Assembly (NCBI GenBank): GCA_016195405.1
Contig: JACPZP010000084.1
Coordinates: 1-41,414, forward strand
DNA from: Planctomycetota bacterium
GTDB taxonomy: Bacteria > Planctomycetota > Planctomycetia > Gemmatales > Gemmataceae
Direction of reading: 5' to 3'
Length of the DNA stretch: 41,414 bases
Numbering within the stretch: position 1 is the stretch's first letter; the number at the start of each line of letters is the position of its first letter. Below the pieces are notes generated by a model that saw only the letters and a program-made list of their open reading frames with translations, searched no databases and had not been told where the DNA came from. The translations under genes were made by a program, and so were the position numbers. This document shows positions 34,397 to 41,414 of the stretch, one piece after another.

Positions 34397-35494
34397 TCAA
34401 TCCTTGCGGTACACCAGGATGGCGGCGCGTTGTCCCAGGACGCGCACGTTTACCTGCCGTGTGCGCCGCCAGGGCAGACCTTGGACGGCCTGCCGCAGGG
34501 CATCGACGTCGGCCACCAGCAAGACCGCTTTCCCTCCGGAGCGGAGCACGCGATTCATCTCGACGGCTACGGCTTGGTAAAGCGGCCCGATTTCTCCGGG
34601 CGAGCTGAGTTGCTTGCCGAAGGGGGGATTGGAGATCACGCGGTCGACACTCTGATCGTCCAAAGGGAGGCAGCGGGCGTCCCACGGCGAAAGCCGGGTC
34701 GGGCCGATCTTGCGGACGTTGCTCTCGGCGGCGCGAACATGATGCGCATCAAGGTCGCCGCCGAGCACGGTCAAGTTCCAGCCCGAGCCATCGTGAAGCC
34801 GTCGGCTGCGCGTTGCGGCATGGACCTCGGCCAATATCGTGCCGGCGCCGCACATGGGGTCCACGATCACCTGTTTGGGCTTCAAGTCCGCCAGTCGCAC
34901 CATGGCCGCCGCCATCGTGGGTCGCAACGACGCCGGCAGATGCTCGTGCTTGTAGGTGCGGTGCCGCATGGTGCGATCCGACAGCCGTAAACCACAGACC
35001 GCGCTGGCGCCATTGATCGTCAACCAAAACTCAATGGCGGCGTTTTCGTCGGCGGGCTTCCAGCTTGCCGGGAACTTGCCCGCTAATCCTTGCGCCATCG
35101 CTTTGAGCGCGTCGATGCGCCGATAGCCGTGGACCCCAATCATCTGCGCGACGAGATGGTAGGTCGGTTTCCCTTTGGGCTTGGGGCGAATGGCGTGATG
35201 GATTTGCAAAAGCCGGCCCCAATCGGGTTCACGCTGGGTCCAACGGCGAAGGCGCTCCAGATCCTCCGCCCGATAGCTCAGCTGATCGGTTCCCCAAGCA
35301 AGGAGAAAAACATCCTCGGTGGTCCGCAGCTCAAGTATCGAACGGTCGATATCCGGCAACCGAAAGACGACGATGCCCAGGCCCGACTTCTTGATGTCGC
35401 CGCCGAGTTCTTGCGCGATCTCCTCGCCGGCGACTTCCTCGAGTCCGGGATGAACCATCGCGTAACATGCTGGATCGGCTTTGCCCGGTGTCAT
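34397..35494 (-). CDS. THUMP-domain RNA guanine-N2 methyltransferase (Trm14/RlmL-like)
   Basis: This 365-residue enzyme should methylate a guanine in tRNA or rRNA using S-adenosylmethionine. The N-terminal part (about 10-165) has the YAMVHPGLEEVAGEEI entry and a THUMP-type RNA-binding fold; the C-terminal half is a Rossmann methyltransferase with DPMCGAGT (212-219), Asp247 after the next strand, and the target-base motif NPPFGKQ (289-295) typical of N2-guanine enzymes. Whether the substrate is tRNA (Trm14/TrmN type) or 23S rRNA cannot be told. It is the first gene of a three-gene minus-strand run with the one-TM and HTTM genes. ATG at 35494. Confidence 0.88.
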   Translation of the reverse strand: MTPGKADPACYAMVHPGLEEVAGEEIAQELGGDIKKSGLGIVVFRLPDIDRSILELRTTEDVFLLAWGTDQLSYRAEDLERLRRWTQREPDWGRLLQIHHAIRPKPKGKPTYHLVAQMIGVHGYRRIDALKAMAQGLAGKFPASWKPADENAAIEFWLTINGASAVCGLRLSDRTMRHRTYKHEHLPASLRPTMAAAMVRLADLKPKQVIVDPMCGAGTILAEVHAATRSRRLHDGSGWNLTVLGGDLDAHHVRAAESNVRKIGPTRLSPWDARCLPLDDQSVDRVISNPPFGKQLSSPGEIGPLYQAVAVEMNRVLRSGGKAVLLVADVDALRQAVQGLPWRRTRQVNVRVLGQRAAILVYRKD

Positions 35495-35653
35495 TTGTCG
35501 TCCCTAGCTGGTCTTGCTCGCTTGTCTCTCCCGGCTATACTAACGGTTTCACACGCTGACAAGCCGTCCAGATTCTGGACTCTCTTCTGGACCCATGTTC
35601 ATTGCCGCTGAAGTCGCGGTGGGTAGCTCTCTGTTCTGTGGAGGTGGTGGGCG

Positions 35654-36991
35654 ATGGTCGAGCCGATGTTGATTGATTTGAAGGCCCTCATGGTCGAGCG
35701 CGAAGATTGCGATGCGGGCACGGTGCAGCAGCTTCGCAACGGGCTGGCCCAAGGCAAAACGCAGTATCGAACGTTGCGCGAAGTTACGGAAGCTTTGAAG
35801 AAGAAGGTTGAGAATTCCACGGGTGCCCAAGCCAAACGCTGGCACCTGAAGCTCGGCATCGCCAATTTCTTTCTCGGTCACTTGGGCGACGCCATCGAAA
35901 ACCTTCGCGAGGCCGAAGGCGCTTTGGCCGGCTTCTACCTCGGCAAAGCGCTGCTCGAGCGCCAGGACCTCGACGAGGCTCTCAAGGCTTTCGAGAAGGC
36001 GGAGAAGTCCGGCTACACCGGCAGCCAGGTGCAACTGCAAAAGGCCGGCATATATCGGCTCAAGGGCGAAGCGACCCAGGCGCGGCACCTGCTGACCAAA
36101 TTGGAAGACCAGGCCAGTCACAACGCCGAGTATCATTTTCAGCTCGCCAGCCTCCACTTGCTTGAGGGCCAGCGCACCAATGCGCTGCGGCATTTCGAAC
36201 GCGCGGTCGAGCTTGATCCCGGCCACACCAGCGCCCTGTTCCAGCTCGGTCACGCCAACGATCTCGCTGGCAACGACGAGGACGCGGTCACCTTCTACGA
36301 GCGCTGCCTCAATCATCCGCCCGTGCACCTCGGCCTCTTGATGAACCTGGGCATTCTCTACGAGGATTCGGACAAGTACGACAAGGCGGTCGATTGCTAC
36401 CGCAAGATTCTGCACGCCGAGCCCAACAACGAACAGGCCAAGCTCTTTTACAAGGATGCCCAGGCCTCGCTGACCATGTACTACAACCCCGACATGGACA
36501 TGGCGAACAGTCGGTTCAGTCAGGTGCTGGAAATTCCGGTAACGGATTTCGAGTTGTCGGTGCGCAGCCGCAATTGCCTGAAAAAAATGAATATCCGCAC
36601 GCTGGGCGATCTCACGCGCGTCAACGAGCAGCAACTCCTGAGCAGCAAGAATTTCGGTGAGACCTCACTACTGGAAATCAAGGACATCCTGGCGACAAAG
36701 GGGCTGAGACTCGGTCAATCGCTCGAGGAGGGCGCCAGTTTCGAGCGCCGTTTCCCGAATCAGCAGCCCTTGAGCGATCAGGAACAGGCGGTCCTCAACA
36801 AACCGGTCAGCGAGCTGAACCTGTCGGTGCGGGCTCGCAAGTGCATGAACCGGCTCGGCATCAACACGCTGGGCGATTTGATTCAACGGACGGCCGACGA
36901 GTTGTTGGAGTCGAAGAATTTCGGCATGACGTCGTTGACCGAGGTTCGCGAGAAACTGCGCCAGTTCGGCCTGACGCTGCGCGGCGATTAA
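35654..36991 (+). CDS. TPR protein with two tandem RNA polymerase alpha C-terminal domains
   Basis: This 445-residue protein joins helical TPR repeats (about 60-285) to two copies of the RNA polymerase alpha C-terminal domain. The first (about 292-355) reads IPVTDFELSVRSRNCLK and KNFGETSLLEIKDILATKGL; the second (about 381-444) reads KPVSELNLSVRARKCMNR and KNFGMTSLTEVREKL. Both keep the DNA-contact Arg equivalent to E. coli alpha R265 (Arg304, Arg393), and Gly296, Ser299 and Glu302 equivalents, but the Lys298 equivalent is Thr in both. The N268 equivalent is Asn307 in the first and Lys396 in the second. No polymerase assembly domain is present. GGAGG lies nine bases before the ATG. It may tether proteins to promoters or to transcription factors; this is inference. 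Confidence 0.88.
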   Translation: MVEPMLIDLKALMVEREDCDAGTVQQLRNGLAQGKTQYRTLREVTEALKKKVENSTGAQAKRWHLKLGIANFFLGHLGDAIENLREAEGALAGFYLGKALLERQDLDEALKAFEKAEKSGYTGSQVQLQKAGIYRLKGEATQARHLLTKLEDQASHNAEYHFQLASLHLLEGQRTNALRHFERAVELDPGHTSALFQLGHANDLAGNDEDAVTFYERCLNHPPVHLGLLMNLGILYEDSDKYDKAVDCYRKILHAEPNNEQAKLFYKDAQASLTMYYNPDMDMANSRFSQVLEIPVTDFELSVRSRNCLKKMNIRTLGDLTRVNEQQLLSSKNFGETSLLEIKDILATKGLRLGQSLEEGASFERRFPNQQPLSDQEQAVLNKPVSELNLSVRARKCMNRLGINTLGDLIQRTADELLESKNFGMTSLTEVREKLRQFGLTLRGD

Positions 36992-37038
36992 GGCGCTCGC
37001 GGCTTCGCACATTTCAATTCCAGGGGGAGACCGCTGTC

Positions 37039-37803
37039 ATGAGGCTGACATCGCTGATCCTGTTGGCCGCCATCGTGGGCGGCGCAGGCTACGTGCTGGT
37101 GTTCAAGCGTGACTGGCTGTTCAAGAAAGCGCAAGAAGGGACCGAATTGGCGCAGGGCTACACTCCCGCCGCTACTCCGCAGGAGGCTATGGATCAGTTT
37201 CGTAAAGCGATCAAGGAGCGGAAGTTCAACACAGCGGCCAAGTACTGCACCGGCGACTATGCCGAGCAACTTCGGCACGCGCATGACGCGGCCAACGCGA
37301 TGGGCACTGTTCTAGATGAGATCAGCTACTACGCGAAAGACAAGGGCTACAGTTCACCGAACACCAAGACCTTGCTGCTCAGAATGGATCCGTTTCCCAC
37401 CAACTTCAAGATCAAGGACGCCCCCAAGTTCAAAGGCGACGACAAGAAGAAAGCCCACGGCGTCTATGCCTTGGAAGTCATCCCGGAGTCCGATGCCAAT
37501 CTCGGCTCGACGTACGGAATCAACTCCGCCAACCCGAGAATGCTGAAGAACCACCTCGTGCCCGCGAATTTGCTGCTCGGTGGATTTGACGTGGTGCGCG
37601 AAGGGACGGATGAAAGTCCTTCGTGGAAACTCAACCTTGCGTTACAATCTGGTCAGGTCGATCAGATCACCTTTTTCATCGACAACTACCGCTCTTATCA
37701 CACCGGCTTGACGGAGTTCCGCAAAGGACTCACCAACGATCGTTACGAATCCAAGAAGAAATTCGAGCAAGAGCTATTTCGCGCCGTGGCCGACGCGAAG
37801 TGA
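37039..37803 (+). CDS. Membrane-anchored protein, unknown function
   Basis: This 254-residue protein has an N-terminal helix (about residues 4-22, TSLILLAAIVGGAGYVLVF) and a soluble domain. The domain starts with a helical TPQEAMDQFRKAIKERKFNTAAKYC segment, in short QEAMDQFRKAIKERKF, resembling a DUF4878/NTF2-like lipoprotein-type module, then a Lys-rich beta part. I do not recognise a specific family. GGGGGAG stands upstream of the ATG at 37039. It lies 47 bases after the TPR/alpha-CTD gene and 9 bases before the TolB-like gene, so the three may be cotranscribed. Confidence 0.7.
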   Translation: MRLTSLILLAAIVGGAGYVLVFKRDWLFKKAQEGTELAQGYTPAATPQEAMDQFRKAIKERKFNTAAKYCTGDYAEQLRHAHDAANAMGTVLDEISYYAKDKGYSSPNTKTLLLRMDPFPTNFKIKDAPKFKGDDKKKAHGVYALEVIPESDANLGSTYGINSANPRMLKNHLVPANLLLGGFDVVREGTDESPSWKLNLALQSGQVDQITFFIDNYRSYHTGLTEFRKGLTNDRYESKKKFEQELFRAVADAK

Positions 37804-37812
37804 CACCACGTC

Positions 37813-38700
37813 ATGAGATTCGTTTCCACCTTCGTTGTGCTGGCAATCGGCGTCGCACTGCCGGCCCAATCAGGAACGAAATCCAATCCTGCCTCCGATC
37901 CCGTCCGCATTGCCGCCTTCAAGGACTTTATTCAGCATCTCTCGTGGTCGCCTGACGGCAAGAAGTTCCTGTTCACCCGCATTCACAAGAGCCAAATGGG
38001 CTTGTGGACCATGAACGTTGATGGCTCGGACGCCAAGCCGGTGATCGCCAAGTTCACCACGCCGCATTTCGACGGCGCCTGGTCGCCCGACAGCCAGCGC
38101 ATCGTCTTCGTCTGGGACCGCCTCGAAGGCACCGACGGCAAGCTGCAAATCGACGTCGTAAACGCCGACGGCACCGGCCAGAAGAACCTGCTCCCACACG
38201 CCGCCTTCGACGAAGCCCCGCGCTGGTCGCCCGACGGCAAGTCGATCGCCTTTGCCAGCACGCGCGGCAAAAACCAAGACATTTGGATTATGGATGCCGA
38301 AGGCAAGAACCTGAAGCGGCTCACCAGCGACCCGGCGCCCGACAACGCACCGGCGTGGTCGCCCGACGGCAAGCAAATCGCCTTCACCAGCGGTCGCTCG
38401 GGCAACCTCGACATTTGGGTCATGAAAGCCGACGGCTCGGAGGTAAAGCGGCTGACGAATCACCCGATGATGGATTACTGGCCCACCTGGTCGCCCGACG
38501 GCAAGCGCATCGCCTTCACCTCCAACCGCGACGGCAACTACGAAATCTACGTCATGAATACCGATGGCACTGGCCAACGCAACCTCACGAATCATCCCGC
38601 CACCGACAACTTTGCAACCTGGTCTCCCGACGGCAACCGGCTCGCCTTCATCTCCAACCGCGGCGGGCAATACGGGATTTACGTGATTGATGTGAAATGA
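37813..38700 (+). CDS. Exported TolB-like beta-propeller protein (six PD40 repeats)
   Basis: This 295-residue protein has a signal peptide (MRFVSTFVVLAIGVALPAQS) and six blade motifs of the WSPDGKxIAF type (SWSPDGKKFLF, AWSPDSQRIVF, RWSPDGKSIAF, AWSPDGKQIAF, TWSPDGKRIAF, TWSPDGNRLAF), each followed by an IWxMxADG strand. It is the propeller part of TolB without the N-terminal TolB domain, so a Tol-Pal role is not implied. It probably binds proteins or small ligands in the periplasm. The start is 9 bases after the upstream stop codon, so it is likely coupled. Confidence 0.85.
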   Translation: MRFVSTFVVLAIGVALPAQSGTKSNPASDPVRIAAFKDFIQHLSWSPDGKKFLFTRIHKSQMGLWTMNVDGSDAKPVIAKFTTPHFDGAWSPDSQRIVFVWDRLEGTDGKLQIDVVNADGTGQKNLLPHAAFDEAPRWSPDGKSIAFASTRGKNQDIWIMDAEGKNLKRLTSDPAPDNAPAWSPDGKQIAFTSGRSGNLDIWVMKADGSEVKRLTNHPMMDYWPTWSPDGKRIAFTSNRDGNYEIYVMNTDGTGQRNLTNHPATDNFATWSPDGNRLAFISNRGGQYGIYVIDVK

Positions 38701-38789
38701 CCAATCCGTCTCGCCGGAAGCCAACGGCAAGCACGCGCAGAATCCAAATGAGTAGATCAGGCCTAACTAACCCCAATCCCAAGCGTCCC

Positions 38790-40814
38790 TCATGCGCTGT
38801 CTGGAACAATCCGGGATGGAATGCGCTCGCGCCGGAGTAAGTCACCCATGTGGCTTGTAACGCCGACTTGACCAAGCAGCTGGATGCCTATGCCACGTCC
38901 CTTCACTTTTTCCACGAGTCTATAGAGCGCTTCCAATCCATCTTTCACCGAGAAATCTCGGTATTCAATTGCTGGGCCTTCGACGACAACGGTCTCACTT
39001 GATTGCGAGATGCCCAAGTGAAGTTGCAGAATCCATGTGCGCCGCCCATCGTCTGCCCACTCAAAAGAAATGCCATTGAGCGATTCAAGCAGACTCCGAT
39101 GTACCAATCGAACTCTCTTTACCACGACTTCGGGCAATCGCTCAGGGGGCCTAGCCCCTACCATGAAATCTTGTCCTGAGCCGACAACCCCTTCGACGAA
39201 TGCGGAACCATCGTCTCGAGTTAATACCTTGCCCGAAAACTCTGCGCGGATCGCCTCTTGTGAGAGTACCGAAGCAAGCTGTGTCCCTTCAGGGTCCTCT
39301 TTAGCCAGCAAATGGAACGGGTCAAGCCAACCGTGATGGGTTGTGAAAAAGCCCGGAATGGGTTCCCTGGGACATGTCCGGATCCAATATTCCTGCGATC
39401 CTGTGGCTCGTCCAAAAGTGAACACCGGGATACGACGCGAAATAGTTATGGTATTTGGCACAAGGAAGCCGAGCGTGTCCGCCACTAAGAGCCCAAAGAC
39501 CTTGTCGCCAATCATTCGACTGAGGGGATTGGGCCAGCGTATAGGCGCACCACCTAAGACGGGAGCATTGTCGGTGACCTCCCAAATGATGGTTCTGTCT
39601 GCACGGTGGCCGCGCCGCGCCATGGTAACGGTAAACTCGATGCGTTGATCGTGTGGATAATCTATAGCCGGACGATGTCCATAAATGCGCTCCAGGATTT
39701 TCAGGCCGAACCCTCGAGGCAGAACCGTTACCCCTCTACTCTCTATGTCGCGCGGAAAAATATCGGGAGCAAATTCAAGCCAATCGCCTTGAGCTACGCC
39801 GGAAACACCACCGTCACATTCGTTAACCAATTCGTTGCAAATGCAGAAATAGCCCTTGGATGTCAGCTCGCGGATCACGCTGAAGGCCGCTGAGACGGTT
39901 GCAATTCGGGTTCTAAACGGATTGCCATGCGGTGATTCAGGCTTGAAGGTTCTGATGTTAACTTGCTCTTCACCAGCGACTCGAAACAGCGTCTGTACGG
40001 CATCTTGCAAACTGCCGAATCGATGGTTGCGGGCGTACCCGTTAACGCGGCAGAACCGCTGTTGCATACGCGGATCGCAGCTCACAAATTGTGCGACATT
40101 TCCACGCTCTGCAAGCCAGTCAAGCGTCTCGTCTTTGAAAAGGAGTTTTCGACCGTCACCCAGATTCGCTCTATTCTCAATATTGGGTTGCTCGATGCTT
40201 ATGTGACAATGCTCAACTGCCGCCATCTCGTCCGCTTCGGCGAGGAGCGCGATTAAGAAGCTGACGTCCGCTCCAACCTCTTCCAAGTTGCGAACTGCTT
40301 CAGCGATTTTGCGAATGCCATCGGCCCTAGATATAGGCTCGAAATTCGAGTCAAGTGTGGCAACCTTGCGGTTAGTCGCAAAAAGGAACTCATGTGCACA
40401 TCCGAAACTGAAGTTCCATCCGTCGGCAAAGACAATCTGAGCCACAAATCGCTCGATCACGCCTTCCCACAACGAAATGTAATCCTCCTGACGCCATCCC
40501 GGCACATCGCGAAGAATACTTGGATCGATGACCGGCTCTTTCTTCAACCCTCGAAGTCTGGTAACTAATGCTTGAGCATCGCGCAGATTCGGCTCGAGGA
40601 TGACTTGCCGTCTCTCGTGGTTACCTTCGGGACGCCGGGGATCAGGAAGAGGTTCACCGCGCGCGATCAGATCCCGAAACCAAGAAAAGAGGCGCGGCCC
40701 AGTTGTGATTGGCACACTGACGTAAATCGCCTTTTGTTCGCCGATACTGCTCGCAAGCATGTCGAGCATCCATGCGAACTCGGGCCGATCAGAAATTCGC
40801 TCCACGGTCTTCAT
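38790..40814 (-). CDS. Probable fusion of nucleoside-deoxyribosyltransferase-like and PEP-synthase/ATP-grasp-like domains
   Basis: This 674-residue protein has no signal peptide or membrane helix. The ATG at 40814 has GGAAAGAG upstream; a GTG at 40838 is possible. Residues about 28-185 open with KAIYVSVPITTGP and contain VFADGWNFSFGCAHEFLFA, the kind of motif seen in nucleoside 2-deoxyribosyltransferase-like (DUF4406-type) folds. Residues 335-600 recall the nucleotide-binding half of PEP synthase/pyruvate phosphate dikinase: IGDKVFGLLVADTLGFLVP, EGVVGSGQDFMVGARPPE and FEWADDGRRTWILQ. The block NECDGGVSGVAQGDWLEFAPD with RTIIWE also looks conserved. Chemistry is unproven. It lies 37 bases after a small ORF next to an IS element, in sequence that appears less GC-rich than the rest. 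Confidence 0.6.
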   Translation of the reverse strand: MKTVERISDRPEFAWMLDMLASSIGEQKAIYVSVPITTGPRLFSWFRDLIARGEPLPDPRRPEGNHERRQVILEPNLRDAQALVTRLRGLKKEPVIDPSILRDVPGWRQEDYISLWEGVIERFVAQIVFADGWNFSFGCAHEFLFATNRKVATLDSNFEPISRADGIRKIAEAVRNLEEVGADVSFLIALLAEADEMAAVEHCHISIEQPNIENRANLGDGRKLLFKDETLDWLAERGNVAQFVSCDPRMQQRFCRVNGYARNHRFGSLQDAVQTLFRVAGEEQVNIRTFKPESPHGNPFRTRIATVSAAFSVIRELTSKGYFCICNELVNECDGGVSGVAQGDWLEFAPDIFPRDIESRGVTVLPRGFGLKILERIYGHRPAIDYPHDQRIEFTVTMARRGHRADRTIIWEVTDNAPVLGGAPIRWPNPLSRMIGDKVFGLLVADTLGFLVPNTITISRRIPVFTFGRATGSQEYWIRTCPREPIPGFFTTHHGWLDPFHLLAKEDPEGTQLASVLSQEAIRAEFSGKVLTRDDGSAFVEGVVGSGQDFMVGARPPERLPEVVVKRVRLVHRSLLESLNGISFEWADDGRRTWILQLHLGISQSSETVVVEGPAIEYRDFSVKDGLEALYRLVEKVKGRGIGIQLLGQVGVTSHMGDLLRRERIPSRIVPDSA

Positions 40815-40851
40815 GCCCTTGACTCTTTCCACGGACACTTCCGCGAGAGGT

Positions 40852-41307
40852 TCATTTGTTCAAGTTTTTCTTGAGATTATCGCGAATCTTGGCATCCAGC
40901 ACGCGATCCAAGTCGACTTCTCTAAGGGGCTCCCAGAAGCTGCTGCGCAGACTGTTTTCAGGCCCTTTGAACTGGTAGTTCGATTGTTCAGCGTCGTGCA
41001 GAAGCAGAAAAAACTCCTCAAATGGCTGGTCCGAGTACAAGAATTCGTTTTTGTTACCGCCCCACGTATGTTCGAACCTGCTCTTGTAGCTTAGCAAACG
41101 GATGGTCGGCGTGATCTCGTCCAAGTATGTCGGTAGGCGGTCAACGGCCTTTTTTTTGCCATGGGCCACCCGCGTCCGGTAAGAAGGACCAAGGCGCTCG
41201 ATCCTGGTAACTAGTTGCTCAAGTTCTTTATAAACCCAGAACGTCGTTTTCGGCACCAGCAAGTTGCTGACCTCTGAAGTGCGCCCCTGGCGCTGGACCA
41301 GTAACAT
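40852..41307 (-). CDS. Small protein of unknown function, probably 5'-truncated by an IS element
   Basis: This 151-residue reading frame begins at an ATG only 9 bases from the presumed left end of an IS3-family element, with no Shine-Dalgarno sequence; the frame remains open into the element. It is therefore probably the 3' part of a longer gene, or a gene cut off from its promoter. The visible protein is charged and helical (e.g. FWVYKELEQLVTRIERLG) with aromatic patches (RFEHTWGGNKNEFLYSDQPF). No family is recognised. It precedes the 674-residue fusion gene by 37 bases on the same strand, so the two formed an operon. Confidence 0.55.
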   Translation of the reverse strand: MLLVQRQGRTSEVSNLLVPKTTFWVYKELEQLVTRIERLGPSYRTRVAHGKKKAVDRLPTYLDEITPTIRLLSYKSRFEHTWGGNKNEFLYSDQPFEEFFLLLHDAEQSNYQFKGPENSLRSSFWEPLREVDLDRVLDAKIRDNLKKNLNK

Positions 41308-41316
41308 AGTTCTTAC

Positions 41317-41414
41317 TGGACCGCCCAGGGAGACTTTTCCATGGCACGCACTCGACGTTCCTTTCCCGACCAGTTCAAGGCACAGATGGTCCTCGACCTT
41401 TTGACCGGCGCCGC
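41317..41414 (+). mobile_element. Left end of an IS3-family insertion sequence (runs off the window)
   Basis: The end TGGACCGCCCAGGGAGAC at 41317 resembles the TGAACCGCCCCGG-type inverted repeats of IS3-family elements, and a transposase start codon follows 24 bases in. The right end, the second orf and the target duplication lie outside the window, so the boundary is inferred. Confidence 0.7.
41341..41414 (+). CDS. IS3-family transposase OrfA, N-terminal fragment (partial at window edge)
   Basis: Only 24 codons are visible: MARTRRSFPDQFKAQMV followed by a Leu/Asp-rich stretch. This is the usual start of an IS3-type OrfA, a helix-turn-helix protein made with OrfB for transposition. GGGAGAC precedes the ATG by several bases. 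The frame stays open at the window end. Confidence 0.75.
   Translation, partial: MARTRRSFPDQFKAQMVLDLLTGA

Noticed and set aside
37813..38700. True TolB of the Tol-Pal system
   Set aside because: The N-terminal TolB domain is missing and no tolA, tolQ, tolR or pal gene is nearby.

Overview
The window looks like a piece of a high-GC planctomycete chromosome, most likely from a Gemmata-like lineage. This is inferred from protein families, not from a marker gene: a BBP7-type outer-membrane barrel, a giant surface protein with the planctomycete LExLEDRxxP leader, a TPR protein carrying two RNA polymerase alpha C-terminal domains, and several small secreted proteins with Gly/Tyr- or Pro-rich sequence. 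No rRNA, tRNA or CRISPR was found.

Layout. Positions 1-13.2 kb are cell-surface genes on the minus strand: a BBP7 barrel and an 11-kb gene for a 3684-residue mosaic exoprotein (autotransporter-type beta repeats, a nested BNR/Asp-box propeller, ten Ig-like repeats). A 740-bp divergent spacer with a near-consensus sigma70 promoter leads to purF (13.9-15.5 kb, plus strand). From 20.8 down to 15.8 kb the minus strand carries a zinc-ribbon membrane protein, an MFS organic-anion transporter, and a tight four-gene run: 2x[4Fe-4S] ferredoxin, di-haem cytochrome c peroxidase lipoprotein, a very short aquaporin and a DUF3501 protein. I read the run as a peroxide or redox module. Around 21-25.2 kb lie a BON-domain lipoprotein, a creatininase-family hydrolase, two small secreted proteins and a HEAT-repeat exported protein. 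Positions 25.2-28.1 kb hold a MASE1-GAF-PAS hybrid histidine kinase. From 28.3-32.1 kb come two uncharacterised genes that meet at a long hairpin, then a gamma-glutamyltransferase. At 32.2-35.5 kb a minus-strand operon encodes a THUMP RNA methyltransferase, a one-TM protein and an HTTM membrane protein. At 35.6-38.7 kb three plus-strand genes encode the TPR/alpha-CTD protein, a membrane-anchored protein and a six-repeat TolB-like propeller.

The right end (38.8-41.4 kb) is different. It appears less GC-rich and holds a large protein that seems to fuse a nucleoside-deoxyribosyltransferase-like domain to a PEP-synthase/ATP-grasp-like domain. Just upstream of it is a small ORF whose 5' end abuts the left end of an IS3-family element. 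This is the best candidate for an uncharacterised accessory (possibly conflict-related) system. Other unusual items are the aquaporin, which appears to lack TM4 and TM5 while keeping both NPA motifs, and the tandem alpha-CTD protein.
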